Origin: Egibacter rhizosphaerae
GTDB lineage: Bacteria; Actinomycetota; Nitriliruptoria; Euzebyales; Egibacteraceae
Direction: 5' to 3'
NCBI RefSeq assembly: GCF_004322855.1
Contig: NZ_CP036402.1
Span: forward strand, 4,092,001-4,156,000
Length of the DNA: 64,000 nucleotides
Shown one piece after another: positions 7,797 to 16,759 of the stretch. Made by a program: the position numbers and the translations under genes. The notes under the pieces were generated by a model. That model was not told the origin of the DNA. It did not search any database and was given only the letters and a program-made list of their open reading frames with translations. The first letter of the stretch is position 1. Every line of letters begins with the position of its first letter.

Positions 7797-8963
7797 ATGG
7801 AACCGCTCATTGCTGAACCAGCCACGCTGACCAAGGACGAGATCGCTCGCTACAGCCGCCATCTCATCATGCCCAACATCGGCGTCGAGGGGCAGGGTCG
7901 GCTGAAGAACGCGAAGATCCTGCTCGTCGGGACCGGCGGCCTGGGCAGCCCGTTGGCCATGTACCTGGCCGCCGCGGGGGTCGGCACCCTCGGCCTCGTC
8001 GACTTCGACACCGTCGACGAGTCCAACCTGCAGCGCCAGGTCATCCACGGCACGAAGGACATCGGCAAGCGCAAGGTCCTGTCCGCGCAGGAGACGATCA
8101 ACGACCTGAATCCCGATACCGAGGTGCGGATCCACGAGACCAGCCTGCGCAGCGACAACGCGCTCGGGATCATCGAGGACTACGACATCGTGATCGACGG
8201 GACCGACAACTTCCCGACGCGCTACCTCGTCAACGACGCCTGCGTGCTGCTCGGCAAGCCGAACGTGTACGGCTCGATCTTCCGCTTCGACGGGCAGCTC
8301 AGCGTCTTCTACGCCGACGAGGGCCCGTGCTACCGGTGCATGTTCCCGGAACCGCCGCCCCCCGGGATGGTGCCGAGCTGCGCCGAGGGCGGGGTCTTCG
8401 GCGTGATCCCCGGGACGATCGGCGCGGGGCAGGCCACCGAGGCGATCAAGCTGATCACCGGCAACGGGGACCCGCTGATCGGGCGGATGCAGCTGTACGA
8501 CGCCCTCGAGGCCCGTTGGCAGACCATCAAGGTCAACAAGGACCCCGAGTGCCCGGTGTGCGGCAAGAACCCGACCGTCACCGAGCTGATCGACTACGAG
8601 GCCTTCTGCGGGATGCCCGCCAACGACCACGAGGCCGCGGACGCGCTCGACGGCGAGGTGCAGATCACCCCGCGCGAGCTCGAGGAGGTCCGCGACCGGG
8701 TGCGGGTCATCGACGTCCGCGAGCCGCACGAGTACCAGATCAGCAGCATCCCCGGCGCCGAGCTCATCCCCCTGGGCGAGCTGCCCCAGCGGATGCAGGA
8801 GCTCGACTCGAGTGAGGACATCGTCCTGCACTGCAAGTCCGGTGCACGCTCGATGGAGGCGCTCGAGTTGCTGCAGGGGGCGGGGTTCCGCAAGCTCAAG
8901 AACCTGCAGGGCGGCATCAACGCGTACGCCAAGCAGGTCGACGACTCGATCCCCGTCTACTGA
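7797..8963 (+). CDS. moeZ: Adenylyltransferase/sulfurtransferase MoeZ (ThiF + rhodanese)
   Basis: A 388-residue two-domain protein. Residues about 10-245 form a ThiF/MoeB E1-like adenylation domain with GTGGLGSP and a zinc site from CYRC and CPVC. Residues about 285-388 form a rhodanese domain with active-site C346 in LHCKSGARS. MoeZ activates the C-terminal glycine of ThiS-like carrier proteins (MoaD, CysO) and charges them with sulfur for molybdopterin, cysteine or other sulfur-containing products. ATG 7797 is preferred over TTG 7782. No carrier protein gene is adjacent. A working molybdopterin pathway suits the Mo hydroxylase at 18.8-22.6 kb, but the link is inferred. Confidence 0.93.
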   Translation: MEPLIAEPATLTKDEIARYSRHLIMPNIGVEGQGRLKNAKILLVGTGGLGSPLAMYLAAAGVGTLGLVDFDTVDESNLQRQVIHGTKDIGKRKVLSAQETINDLNPDTEVRIHETSLRSDNALGIIEDYDIVIDGTDNFPTRYLVNDACVLLGKPNVYGSIFRFDGQLSVFYADEGPCYRCMFPEPPPPGMVPSCAEGGVFGVIPGTIGAGQATEAIKLITGNGDPLIGRMQLYDALEARWQTIKVNKDPECPVCGKNPTVTELIDYEAFCGMPANDHEAADALDGEVQITPRELEEVRDRVRVIDVREPHEYQISSIPGAELIPLGELPQRMQELDSSEDIVLHCKSGARSMEALELLQGAGFRKLKNLQGGINAYAKQVDDSIPVY

Positions 8964-8982
8964 TCACGGTCCCATCGACCCG

Positions 8983-9008
8983 ATGCCCCGCCAGCCACGG
9001 CGGGGCAT
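8983..9008 (+). terminator. Hairpin terminator after moeZ
   Basis: A perfect 10-bp stem (8983-8992 with 8999-9008) and a 6-nt loop lie 20 bp after the moeZ stop. There is no U-tract, which is common in high-GC actinobacteria. Confidence 0.75.
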
Positions 9009-9077
9009 TCGCCTTCCGGGACAGGGGGCTCGCGGCTTCTTGGGGACGGTGCTTGGAATCGCGGATGCTGATACGGC

Positions 9078-10439
9078 ATGATCCGCGCCGACATGCACCC
9101 CCCAAGCCCCCACGAGCGACACACACTTCCCGGTTCGGCCTCGGCGCGCCCCCAGGCCGGGAGTCGATCCGTGCTCGCCGGCGCGGCGGGTGCGCTGGTG
9201 CTGGGTCTCGCGGTGGCCCTCAGCGCACCGGTCGCATTGGCCGACCCGGCCACGCTCGATGAGATCGACGAGCAGCGCGAAGAGCTCGAGGCCGAGCGCG
9301 AGGCGCGCGAGGCCGAGCGCGACGAGCTCGACCGCGAGCGCACCGAGGCCGAGGAGCGGCTGGCGGAGCTCGACGAAGCGGCGAGCCGCGAGGTCGAGGC
9401 CTACCGCGCCGCCCAGGCCGAGCGCGACGAGCTCGAGAGCCGCGTCGCCGAGGCCCAGGAGTCGGTGCGTCAAGCACGAGCCGCGGTGACGGCGCAGCAG
9501 GACCGCGCCGCGGAGATCGTCCGCGCCCGCTACAAGGGAGAACAGGCGGCCTCGTTCGCTTCGTTGCTCGGCAGCGACCCCCGTGACGTCGCCCGCCAGA
9601 GCGGTTATCTGTCCGGGTTGCAGCGCGGCCGCCGAGCCGACATCGAGGAGCTCGCGGCCACCCAGGCGGTGCTGGAGGCCGAGCGGGAGCGGCTCGTGGC
9701 CGCCGAGGCTGCCGCGGACGAGGCCGTAGCTCAGGTCGAGGCGCGGCGTGAGGCCGTGGAGGAGCGGTTCGCGGCGCAGGAGGAGGAACTCGAGGAACTG
9801 CGCGCCGCGGTCGCGGGAGCCGAGGACCAGCTCGCCGCGACCGAGGAGGATCTGCAGGCTGCCGAGGCGCGGCGCGAGGAGGCCGAGCGTGCCGCCGAGG
9901 AAGCTCGGCAGGCCGAGATGGCCGAGACGGCTGCCCAGGTGGAGGCCGAGGACGAGGACGGCGGCGGTGCACCGGCCGAACCCGATGGGCCCGACGAGGC
10001 CGATGAGTCCGAGGCCGCGGGATCCGGGGACTCCGACGGCTCCGGGGGCGACCAGGCCCAGGACGGGGCCGGGGAACCCGCCGGATCGGGTGCGGCGCAG
10101 GTCGCGGTCGACACGGCGCTGGCCCAGCAGGGCACCCCGTATCAGTGGGGTGGCAACGGCCCTGACACCTTCGACTGCTCGGGCCTGACGTCGTACGCGT
10201 GGCGGGCTGCCGGTGTGGAGATCCCGCGCACCTCCCAGGCGCAGCACGACGGCCTGCCGAACGTGTCACGCGATCAGCTGCGGCCGGGCGACCTGGTGTT
10301 CTTCGGCAACCCGATCCACCACGTGGGCCTGTACATCGGTGGTGGGCAGATGGTGGAGGCGCCCTACTCCGGCCAGGTCGTCCGCACTCGCTCGATCGAC
10401 CGGTCGGACTACGTCGGTGCGGCACGCCCCGGGGGCTAA
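9078..10439 (+). CDS. Secreted NlpC/P60 peptidoglycan endopeptidase with coiled coil (RipA-like)
   Basis: A 453-residue exported protein. A hydrophobic signal segment lies at about residues 32-55. A long Glu/Ala/Arg coiled coil spans about 60-285, then a Gly/Asp/Glu-rich linker to about 340, then a C-terminal NlpC/P60 domain. The catalytic Cys is in FDCSGLTSYAW and the His in HHVGLYIGGG. Such enzymes cut peptide stems of peptidoglycan during division, and the coiled coil usually restrains or recruits the catalytic domain. The start may be ATG 9078 or ATG 9093. It is monocistronic. Confidence 0.92.
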   Translation: MIRADMHPPSPHERHTLPGSASARPQAGSRSVLAGAAGALVLGLAVALSAPVALADPATLDEIDEQREELEAEREAREAERDELDRERTEAEERLAELDEAASREVEAYRAAQAERDELESRVAEAQESVRQARAAVTAQQDRAAEIVRARYKGEQAASFASLLGSDPRDVARQSGYLSGLQRGRRADIEELAATQAVLEAERERLVAAEAAADEAVAQVEARREAVEERFAAQEEELEELRAAVAGAEDQLAATEEDLQAAEARREEAERAAEEARQAEMAETAAQVEAEDEDGGGAPAEPDGPDEADESEAAGSGDSDGSGGDQAQDGAGEPAGSGAAQVAVDTALAQQGTPYQWGGNGPDTFDCSGLTSYAWRAAGVEIPRTSQAQHDGLPNVSRDQLRPGDLVFFGNPIHHVGLYIGGGQMVEAPYSGQVVRTRSIDRSDYVGAARPGG

Positions 10440-10758
10440 GAGCGCGCGACCGGGCGTCCAGGGGTGACGGGCTGATCCCCGGGGTTGAGGGCTGACCCTC
10501 CCCTGGGTGTAACCGAACACCCTGACGAGCGCATCCGAGGCGCCTGAGATCCTCGAGTTCTCAGGTGTCTGTCGAGAGCCCAACCAGGTAGGCCAGAACC
10601 GGTTCGAGGTACCTGCGCTTCGTCATGTGGGCGCGGACAGACTCGACGATGATTCCGGGACTCGGAACAAGCTGGCGCACAATCCTGAAATGTGGAAAGC
10701 TGTTCGCGGTCGGCTCGACGGCCGGCGGTCGGCCCTCGAGAAGGAGCGGAGGTCGCGC
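10440..10758. promoter_or_regulatory. Intergenic region before the semialdehyde dehydrogenase operon
   Basis: A 319-bp gap. It holds a weak hairpin GGGTGT/ACACCC (10505-10510 with 10517-10522) that could end the NlpC/P60 transcript, and the palindrome at 10653-10667. The next frame is open upstream to GTG 10627, but the palindrome and a strong GGAGGT site (10748-10753) place the true start at GTG 10759. No clear -35/-10 pair was found downstream of the palindrome. Confidence 0.6.
10653..10667. promoter_or_regulatory. Predicted IclR-type operator, copy 1
   Basis: The 15-bp site TTCCGGGACTCGGAA has 5-bp perfect arms and a 5-bp spacer. The same arms and spacing occur at 16760-16774, and with one mismatch at 22719-22733, each before a catabolic operon on the opposite strand. 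It is about 90 bp before the GTG of the first gene here. IclR regulators often bind short TTCC/GGAA palindromes, and two iclR genes lie in the region. Confidence 0.65.
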
Positions 10759-11685
10759 GTGGAGGACGTCGGAGACACAGTCGCTGCGCTCGGCCTGCCC
10801 GTCGGGGATCCCGCGGCCGCGGGAACCTCGCCACGAACGTTCGACGACGGTGCTCAGTACCGTGTCGAGATCCCCTCCGTGGAGGGGCCGGAAGCCCTCC
10901 AGGCCGTCATCGATACGGCCGACGAGTACCGCGTCCCCGTGCATCGCGTCAGTCAGGGCAGCGGGATCATGCTGCAGACCGATGCCGAGATCGACCGGAT
11001 GGTCGCACTCGGACGACAGAACGGGATCGAGGTCTGCCTCTTCGTGGGCCCCCGGGCCTCGTGGGACGTGGGCGCACAGGCCCGAGCGGACACTGGGATG
11101 GTGGTGGGAGGTTCGCTCCGTGGTGCGGATCAGCTGGCCTTCGGCGTCGAGGATGTCCGCCGAGGTTGCGAGCTCGGGCTGCGGAGCGTGCTCGTCGGTG
11201 ACCTCGGCCAGCTGTGGGTGTTGAACGAACTCAGGTCACGAGGTGCCCTGCCGGCGGATCTGGTCCTCAAGACCTCGGTGACCCTGCCGGCGGCCAACCC
11301 GGCAACGGCACGGGTCCTCGAAGGGCTTGGCGCGACCACGATCAACCTGCCGGTTGACCTCTCGGTCGCGCAGATCGCGGCGATCCGTGAGGCCGTGACC
11401 GTCCCGCTCGATATGTACATCGAAGCCGCGGACGACTTCGGCGGATCCGTGCGCTACTACGAGCTCCCCGAGATCGTGCGGGTAGCCGCCCCCGTGTACC
11501 TCAAGTTCACGGTTCGGAACGCTCCCGGGCTGTATCCGGCCGGGGGCCACCTTCGCGAACTCGTGCTCTCGACTGCACGTGAACGTGTCCGCCGTGCCGC
11601 GATCGGACTGGGGACGTTGGAACGCGCGGCCGCGCGGCCGTTCCCGCGGCAGGACGGCACGCCCCCGACCGAGAGGTCCGCATGA
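10759..11685 (+). CDS. Peptidase U32-like TIM-barrel protein, function unknown
   Basis: About 308 residues with alternating beta strands and helices typical of a TIM barrel. A strand ending KTSVTLPAANPATARVLEGL and the late segment KFTVRNAPGLYPAGGHL resemble proteins annotated as U32 family peptidase in sugar-acid clusters, but I could not identify catalytic residues. GTG 10759 is chosen because GGAGGT precedes it by 5 bp. The stop is 1 bp before the next ATG, so it is translationally coupled to the dehydrogenase. Role unknown; its place as first gene of the operon suggests a substrate-related step. Confidence 0.7.
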   Translation: MEDVGDTVAALGLPVGDPAAAGTSPRTFDDGAQYRVEIPSVEGPEALQAVIDTADEYRVPVHRVSQGSGIMLQTDAEIDRMVALGRQNGIEVCLFVGPRASWDVGAQARADTGMVVGGSLRGADQLAFGVEDVRRGCELGLRSVLVGDLGQLWVLNELRSRGALPADLVLKTSVTLPAANPATARVLEGLGATTINLPVDLSVAQIAAIREAVTVPLDMYIEAADDFGGSVRYYELPEIVRVAAPVYLKFTVRNAPGLYPAGGHLRELVLSTARERVRRAAIGLGTLERAAARPFPRQDGTPPTERSA

Positions 11686-11686
11686 C

Positions 11687-13327
11687 ATGACACCCCCTCA
11701 CGACACCGAGACGCTGGTCGGCGGTCAGCTCATCGCCGGCGAATGGATCCGGCCCGACGGGGGCGACGTGCAGGCCATCGATCCCCGAACGGGCGAGCCC
11801 GTTCTCCCCGTGTTCGCCGAGGCGACCACTGTGGAGGTGGACTCCGCCGCTGGCGCAGCCGGCTCGGCCGCGCCCGCGCTCGCGCGTTGGGACGGGCATC
11901 GGATCGCGGGACTGCTCAGGGCGATCGCAGCTCAGCTCGAGGAACGGGACGAGCCGATCGTGGCGCGAGCGGACCTGGAGACCGCCTTGGGTCTGGGCCG
12001 TCTGCGGAACGAGCTGGCGCGCACCACCGCACAGTTCCGCATGTTCGCCGACCTCGTGGAGACGGGTGCGCACTACGAGGCGATCATCGATGGCCCCGAC
12101 CCGGCCACGACGCCACCGCGTCCGGATCTTCGGCGACTGCTGCTGCCGCTGGGTCCGGTGGCGGTGTTCGGGGCGAGCAACTTCCCCCTCGCGTTCAGCG
12201 TTCCGGGGGGTGACACCGCGTCGGCTCTCGCGGCCGGCTGTCCGGTGGTCGCGAAGGCGCATCCGGCGCATCCCGGCACGTCCGAGCTCTGTGCCGCTGC
12301 GATCGCCGACGCGATGCGAGACGCGGGCGCGCCTGCGGGGACGTTCTCCCTGGTTCAGGGTGCGGGACCTGAAGTGGGCACGATGCTGGTTGGCCACGAG
12401 GCCGTGGCCGCGGTCGGGTTCACCGGCTCCTTGAGCGCGGGGCGTGCGCTTCACGACGTGGCGGCTTCCCGTCCCGCGCCGATCCCTGTCTACGCGGAGA
12501 TGGGCAGTCTGAACCCGGTGTTCGTGACCGCGGCGGCCCTCGCGGAGCGCGGAGAGGAGGTCGCCAGTGCGTTCGCGGGATCGATGACGCTCGGCACGGG
12601 GCAGTTCTGCACCAAGCCCGGCGTCGTCTTCGTACCTGACGACGAGCAGGGTCAGGCGTTCGCCGAGGCAGTGGTGGCGCGACTCGCGGCGCACGACCCG
12701 GGCCCACTGCTCACGCCCCGCATCCGTGACAGCCTCGCGACACAGCTCGACGAGACCCTGCAGCTGCCCGGGGTGGAGACCCTCGTGGAGGGGCAGCTCC
12801 CAGGCGGTCAGGCTCCGATAGCCGGGCCCACGCTTCTGCGTACCGACTTCGACACGTTCCTCGCGACGTCAGCACTCGCCCGTGAGCACTTCGGACCGGT
12901 CGGTCTGCTCGTACGCGTGGGATCGTCCCGGCTGGTGGAGGCGGCCGGGCACATGGACGGGAGCCTCACCGCCACGGTGCATGGGACGGAGGGGGAGGCC
13001 TCGCGACTGGAGGCGCTGTTCGAGGAACTGACCCGTCGCGCCGGTCGCGTGATCTGGAACGGGTTCCCCACCGGCGTCGCGGTGACCGCCGCCCAGCACC
13101 ACGGGGGCCCGTACCCAGCGACGACGGCGCCGGGCCACACCTCAGTCGGCACGACGGCCGTTCGTCGCTTCCAACGTCCGGTGGCCTACCAGGGTACCCC
13201 GGAATCTTTGCTCCCCGCGGCACTGCGCGATGACAACCCGCTCGGGATCCCTCGCACCGTCGACGGGGTCCTCACTCGCGAGTCCGTGGAGTCGGTGCGC
13301 CCGTTCACTGGGAAGGGCTCGTCATGA
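11687..13327 (+). CDS. Alpha-ketoglutaric semialdehyde dehydrogenase (type III, NADP)
   Basis: A 546-residue aldehyde dehydrogenase, longer than typical ALDH and matching the type III KGSADH group. The catalytic Cys is about C308 in GQFCTKPGV and the general-base Glu about E271 in YAEMGSLNPVF. The Rossmann segment FGASNFPLAFSVPGGDTASA is distinctive of this group. It oxidises 2,5-dioxopentanoate to alpha-ketoglutarate, the last step of oxidative pentose, hydroxyproline and glucarate pathways. The start ATG 11687 follows a GAGAGG site. It overlaps the next gene by 4 bp (ATGA). A dehydratase that can make its substrate is two genes downstream. Confidence 0.9.
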   Translation: MTPPHDTETLVGGQLIAGEWIRPDGGDVQAIDPRTGEPVLPVFAEATTVEVDSAAGAAGSAAPALARWDGHRIAGLLRAIAAQLEERDEPIVARADLETALGLGRLRNELARTTAQFRMFADLVETGAHYEAIIDGPDPATTPPRPDLRRLLLPLGPVAVFGASNFPLAFSVPGGDTASALAAGCPVVAKAHPAHPGTSELCAAAIADAMRDAGAPAGTFSLVQGAGPEVGTMLVGHEAVAAVGFTGSLSAGRALHDVAASRPAPIPVYAEMGSLNPVFVTAAALAERGEEVASAFAGSMTLGTGQFCTKPGVVFVPDDEQGQAFAEAVVARLAAHDPGPLLTPRIRDSLATQLDETLQLPGVETLVEGQLPGGQAPIAGPTLLRTDFDTFLATSALAREHFGPVGLLVRVGSSRLVEAAGHMDGSLTATVHGTEGEASRLEALFEELTRRAGRVIWNGFPTGVAVTAAQHHGGPYPATTAPGHTSVGTTAVRRFQRPVAYQGTPESLLPAALRDDNPLGIPRTVDGVLTRESVESVRPFTGKGSS

Positions 13328-14184
13328 AACTCGTGCGGGTCGGCCCCCCGGGCCGGGAACGTCCCGGTGTGCTGGGAGCCGGGGGAGAGGTGCTCGACGC
13401 CACCAGCGTGACCGCGGACTACGGTCCGGAGTTCTTCGCGTCCGACGGGCTCTCACGCCTCCGAGAACGGGTGGACGCTGTCGACGGGCTCCCGCGGATG
13501 CGAACCGACGGGGAACGCGTGGGTGCACCCGTGGGCCGCCCGTACGAGGTACTGTGCCTGGGCCTCAACTACGCGGATCACGCGGCCGAGTCGGGCATGA
13601 CCTTGCCCGAGGAACCCGTGGTGTTCAACAAGCTCTCGAACACGATTGTCGGGCCCTTCGACGACATCGTGCGTCCTCCCCACAGCGAGCGAGTCGACTA
13701 CGAGGTCGAGTTGGCCGTCGTGCTCGGTGCGCCTGCCCAGTACCTCCCCGACCTCGAGGCTGCGGCGGCGACGATCGCCGGCTATGCCATCACCAACGAC
13801 GTCTCCGAGCGCGACTACCAGCTGAACCGGGGCGGGCAGTGGGTGAAGGGGAAATCGTGCGCCACGTTCAACCCATTGGGGCCGTGGCTGGTCACCGCGG
13901 ACGAGGTCCCCGACCCCCACGCCCTTGCCATCGAGCTGTCGGTGAACGGCGAAACCCGTCAGGCCAGCCAAACCGCGGAGATGGTGTTCGCGGTGCCGTA
14001 CGTGGTCTGGTACCTCAGCCAGTTCTTCGCGCTGGAGCCGGGAGACCTGATCAACACTGGCACGCCTCCTGGGGTTGGGATGGGTTGGGAGCCTCCTCGG
14101 TACCTGAAGGCCGGGGACACGGTCGAAGCGACGATCGAGGGGCTCGGGACCCAACGGCAGCGTGTGGTCGATCTCATCCCTTGA
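13324..14184 (+). CDS. Fumarylacetoacetate hydrolase-family enzyme (diketo-acid hydrolase or lyase)
   Basis: A 286-residue FAH-fold protein. The fold signature GLNYADHAAESGM and the metal-binding segment ERVDYEVELAVVLG are clear. It is followed by NDVSERDYQ and NTGTPPGVGMG. Family members hydrolyse or decarboxylate beta-diketo acids: fumarylpyruvate, ureidoglycolate, or 2,4-diketo-3-deoxy-L-fuconate/rhamnonate. The sequence character is nearest the last group. The sugar-acid neighbours and the KDF dehydrogenase-like SDR at 38.4 kb fit that reading, but the substrate is inferred. ATGA overlap with the dehydrogenase gene. Confidence 0.85.
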   Translation: MKLVRVGPPGRERPGVLGAGGEVLDATSVTADYGPEFFASDGLSRLRERVDAVDGLPRMRTDGERVGAPVGRPYEVLCLGLNYADHAAESGMTLPEEPVVFNKLSNTIVGPFDDIVRPPHSERVDYEVELAVVLGAPAQYLPDLEAAAATIAGYAITNDVSERDYQLNRGGQWVKGKSCATFNPLGPWLVTADEVPDPHALAIELSVNGETRQASQTAEMVFAVPYVVWYLSQFFALEPGDLINTGTPPGVGMGWEPPRYLKAGDTVEATIEGLGTQRQRVVDLIP

Positions 14185-14222
14185 GGGTCCACGCGCGGGG
14201 CGTCGCCAGCGAGGAGGAGGCC

Positions 14223-15077
14223 ATGGGGCTCTGGCAGCTCGAGTTCGAGGGGTCGTGCCGGCTCGCGCGCGGTGATCCCGAGGATGGACCCCGGGAGGTC
14301 CTGCGGGAGGAGGTGGGCCTCGACGAGGTGGTGCGGGCTGGTGCGGATGCTCTGCAGGCAGTGCTCGCCTCTGCTTCGGACGGCCCTGTGCCCCCCGGTG
14401 CTCGTGTCACTGCGCCGGTGGGTCAGCAGGAGGTCTGGGCGGCCGGTGTGACCTATGGACGCAGCCGGGACGCCCGTGTCGAGGAGTCCGGGGTCCCCGA
14501 CAGCTACGACCTCGTGTACGCGGCCCCTCGGCCGGAGCTGTTCATGAAGGCCGCCCCGGGGCGGGTCCGTGGTCCCGGAGAAACCGTGGGTGTGCGCGCG
14601 GACTCGGGCTGGGACGTCCCGGAACCGGAGTTGGCGCTCATTGCCGACCCACGGGGCGAGCTCATCGCCTATACGCTCGGCAATGACGTCTCCTCACGAC
14701 GCATCGAGGGCGAGAACCCGCTTTACCTGCCGCAAGCGAAGATGTACCGGCACAGCTGTGCGCTGGGACCGTGCCTCGTGCCCGTCGACCGGGCGCCCGA
14801 GCGCCGGGATCTCCGCATCTCGCTCGAGGTCCACCGCGAAGGGCAGGTGTGCTACGCGGATCGAGTGGATGTCGCCGACATGCGGCGCACCCCCGAAGAG
14901 CTGCTCGAGTGGCTCTACCGTGCTCAGGACTACCCGAACGGGGTGGTGCTGCTCACGGGCACCGCGATCGTCCCGGATGACGAGTTCACGCTTCGTCCGG
15001 GGGACGAGGTCGTAGTGCGTGTACCGGGGCTCGGCGAGCTTCGCAACGCCGTCGAACGGGTCGGGAGGTCCGCCTAG
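14223..15077 (+). CDS. FAH-fold 2-keto-3-deoxy-pentonate dehydratase-like protein
   Basis: A 284-residue protein of the XylX/KdaD branch of the FAH superfamily. Its core PELFMKAAPGRVRGPGE, DSGWDVPEPELALI, GNDVSSRRIEGENPLYLPQA and SCALGP is characteristic of 2-keto-3-deoxy-xylonate/arabinonate dehydratases. These make alpha-ketoglutarate semialdehyde, the substrate of the dehydrogenase two genes upstream. The Glu ligands of the divalent metal are in PEPELAL. ATG 14223 has a GGAGGAGG site. The pairing with KGSADH indicates a Weimberg-type ending; which pentonate or analogue is used is open. Confidence 0.85.
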   Translation: MGLWQLEFEGSCRLARGDPEDGPREVLREEVGLDEVVRAGADALQAVLASASDGPVPPGARVTAPVGQQEVWAAGVTYGRSRDARVEESGVPDSYDLVYAAPRPELFMKAAPGRVRGPGETVGVRADSGWDVPEPELALIADPRGELIAYTLGNDVSSRRIEGENPLYLPQAKMYRHSCALGPCLVPVDRAPERRDLRISLEVHREGQVCYADRVDVADMRRTPEELLEWLYRAQDYPNGVVLLTGTAIVPDDEFTLRPGDEVVVRVPGLGELRNAVERVGRSA

Positions 15078-15095
15078 GACGTCCGTGACGGGTGT

Positions 15096-15701
15096 CTACG
15101 AGAGCGCGTCGCGGAGCTCGCGGGTCAGCATGACGGTCGCGACGTTCTGGATGGCGAACTCCGTGGAGGCGTGCTGCCACTCGTCGTCGAAGGTGGCGGT
15201 CGCGTCGCTCGGCAGCACCACCCGGAACCCGGCATCGGCGGCATGACGCGCCGTGTGCTCCACCGCCATGTTCGTGAGGGCCCCTGCACTGATCAGCGTG
15301 TCGACGCCGAGGGCGCGGAGGAGGGGCTCGAGACGGCTCGAGACGAACGGGTTCATGCGGTTCTTCTCGACCACGTGCTCGTCGTCCCTGGGGACCAGGT
15401 TCTCCACCGGCGCGGCCCCCCAGGTCCCCCGGACCATCGCCCCGGAGTCGATCAAGCCCTGGAAGAGGGGAGCGCACGCTCGCTGGTCAGCGGCACCGGG
15501 CGCCACCACGTACCACACGTGCACGACGTGCCCACCGGCTTGCTTGAGATCGTCGGCGAGAGCGCGGAGGTTCTCCACGGTGCCCTGCTTGGCGGCATGT
15601 GTCGCGGGACCGGCGTCCGCGAAGGCGCCGCCCTCGGTGACCACGTCGTTCTGCATGTCCTGCACGATCAAGGCGGTGCGCGGGGCGTCGAATCGCGACA
15701 T
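15096..15701 (-). CDS. Isochorismatase-like hydrolase lacking the catalytic cysteine
   Basis: A 201-residue protein with the isochorismatase/cysteine hydrolase fold. The Asp (D15 in IVQDMQND) and Lys (VVEKNRMNPF) of the Asp-Lys-Cys triad remain. The cysteine is replaced by Ala146 (GALTNMAVEHTAR, where amidases have NxCVExTAR). Amidases of this fold need that Cys. True isochorismatases do not, so it may be a Cys-independent hydrolase or an inactive homologue. It lies 25 bp after the SMP-30 gene on the same strand, probably in its transcript. It is convergent with the dehydratase gene. Confidence 0.85.
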   Translation of the reverse strand: MSRFDAPRTALIVQDMQNDVVTEGGAFADAGPATHAAKQGTVENLRALADDLKQAGGHVVHVWYVVAPGAADQRACAPLFQGLIDSGAMVRGTWGAAPVENLVPRDDEHVVEKNRMNPFVSSRLEPLLRALGVDTLISAGALTNMAVEHTARHAADAGFRVVLPSDATATFDDEWQHASTEFAIQNVATVMLTRELRDALS

Positions 15702-15726
15702 CGCTGCTGCTCCCGTTCGTTCGTGG

Positions 15727-16638
15727 TCAGGCGGCTCGCATGTAGCCGAGGGGGTTGCCGGCGACGCGCATGCGGAGGCGGTACAGCGAGGTCGAGGCGG
15801 TGATGAACAGGCTACGCCACCCCCCCTCGCCCCAATTGAGGTTCGCGACGTTCTCGGGGACGTGGATCACGCCGAGGCGTTCGGCATCCGGGCTGATCAC
15901 CCAGATGCCACCGGGCCCCGTCACGTAGACGTTGCCTCGCTCGTCGCACTTCATCCCGTCCGGGACCCCCTCCTCGATGACACCTCGCCCGATGCGGTCG
16001 AAGAACACGCGGTCGTTCGTGAGACTGCCGTCGGCCTCGACATCGAAGGCGCGGATGTGGGCCCGTGTGGTGTCGTTGACGTAGAGGACGGACTCGTCGG
16101 CGGAGAAGCACAGCCCGTTAGGCTGATCGAAGTCGTCGGCGAGCAGCTGCAGCGGTCCCCCTCGCGGGGGGACACGGAAGACGCCCTGGAAGTCGAGTTC
16201 CTGGGGGCGCTCCTCGCCCACCCCCGGCATCCGGCCGAAGGTGGGATCGGTGAAGAGGATTCCCCCGTCGTCGGCGACGATGACGTCATTCGGCGAGTTG
16301 AGCTCTCGACCGTCCCAGTGGCTCGCGAGCGTCTCGTGTGTGCCGTCCGAGCGCTCCCGGACGAGCGCACTCGTCACGTGCTCGCAGACGATGAGGCTGT
16401 GGTCGGGCTCGTACGTCATCCCGTTGCACTTGTTGCTGGGATGCTTCACCACCGTCACGCCGCCCGCAGGTTCCCACCGACGACGGGTGTCGTCCGGCAT
16501 GTCGCTGAACAGCAGGTAGCCACCGGGGCCGTTCCACAGGGGCCCTTCCGTGAACTGGAAACCGGTCGCCACTTGCTCCACGTCCGCCTCTTCGCCGACC
16601 AGATCGTGGAACTCTGGGGCGTCGATCTCAGCGCTCAT
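15727..16638 (-). CDS. SMP-30/gluconolactonase-family lactonase
   Basis: A 303-residue six-bladed propeller protein that hydrolyses sugar or other lactones with a divalent metal. The ligands expected in the family are visible: Glu in FTEGPLWNG, Asn in LNSPNDVIVADD, Asn in QPNGLCFS and Asp in VPDGMKCDERGN. ATG 16638 is chosen for its GGTGGGG site; the open frame extends 15 codons further. A good promoter and the palindrome at 16760-16774 lie directly upstream. It probably opens a lactone intermediate before the FAH-fold steps of the divergent cluster. Confidence 0.9.
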   Translation of the reverse strand: MSAEIDAPEFHDLVGEEADVEQVATGFQFTEGPLWNGPGGYLLFSDMPDDTRRRWEPAGGVTVVKHPSNKCNGMTYEPDHSLIVCEHVTSALVRERSDGTHETLASHWDGRELNSPNDVIVADDGGILFTDPTFGRMPGVGEERPQELDFQGVFRVPPRGGPLQLLADDFDQPNGLCFSADESVLYVNDTTRAHIRAFDVEADGSLTNDRVFFDRIGRGVIEEGVPDGMKCDERGNVYVTGPGGIWVISPDAERLGVIHVPENVANLNWGEGGWRSLFITASTSLYRLRMRVAGNPLGYMRAA

Positions 16639-16713
16639 GATCCCCACCACCTCAACCGGCCGAATGCGACGGACCACGCACATGCCCGAACGAGCCTCTG
16701 TGTGTGTGCAGTG

Positions 16714-16742
16714 ACCCTAAAGGGGGCTCGCGCCAGGATCAA
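16714..16742 (-). promoter_or_regulatory. Promoter of the SMP-30 operon
   Basis: Reading the minus strand, -35 TTGATC (16742-16737), a 17-bp spacer and -10 TAGGGT (16719-16714). Predicted start near 16707, about 70 bp before the ATG. The palindrome begins 17 bp upstream of the -35. Confidence 0.7.
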
Positions 16743-16759
16743 GGGTTTCAGCGCGACGA

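Noticed and set aside
10561-10944. Minus-strand frame ending in a protein-like stretch (SPGIIVESVRAHMTKRRYLEP)
   Set aside because: It overlaps the upstream part of the TIM-barrel gene and the operator; no family or start signal was recognised. A gene remnant cannot be excluded.
15096-15701. NicF-type maleamate amidase for nicotinate degradation
   Set aside because: The catalytic Cys needed by that amidase is Ala here, and no 2,5-dihydroxypyridine dioxygenase is present in the window.
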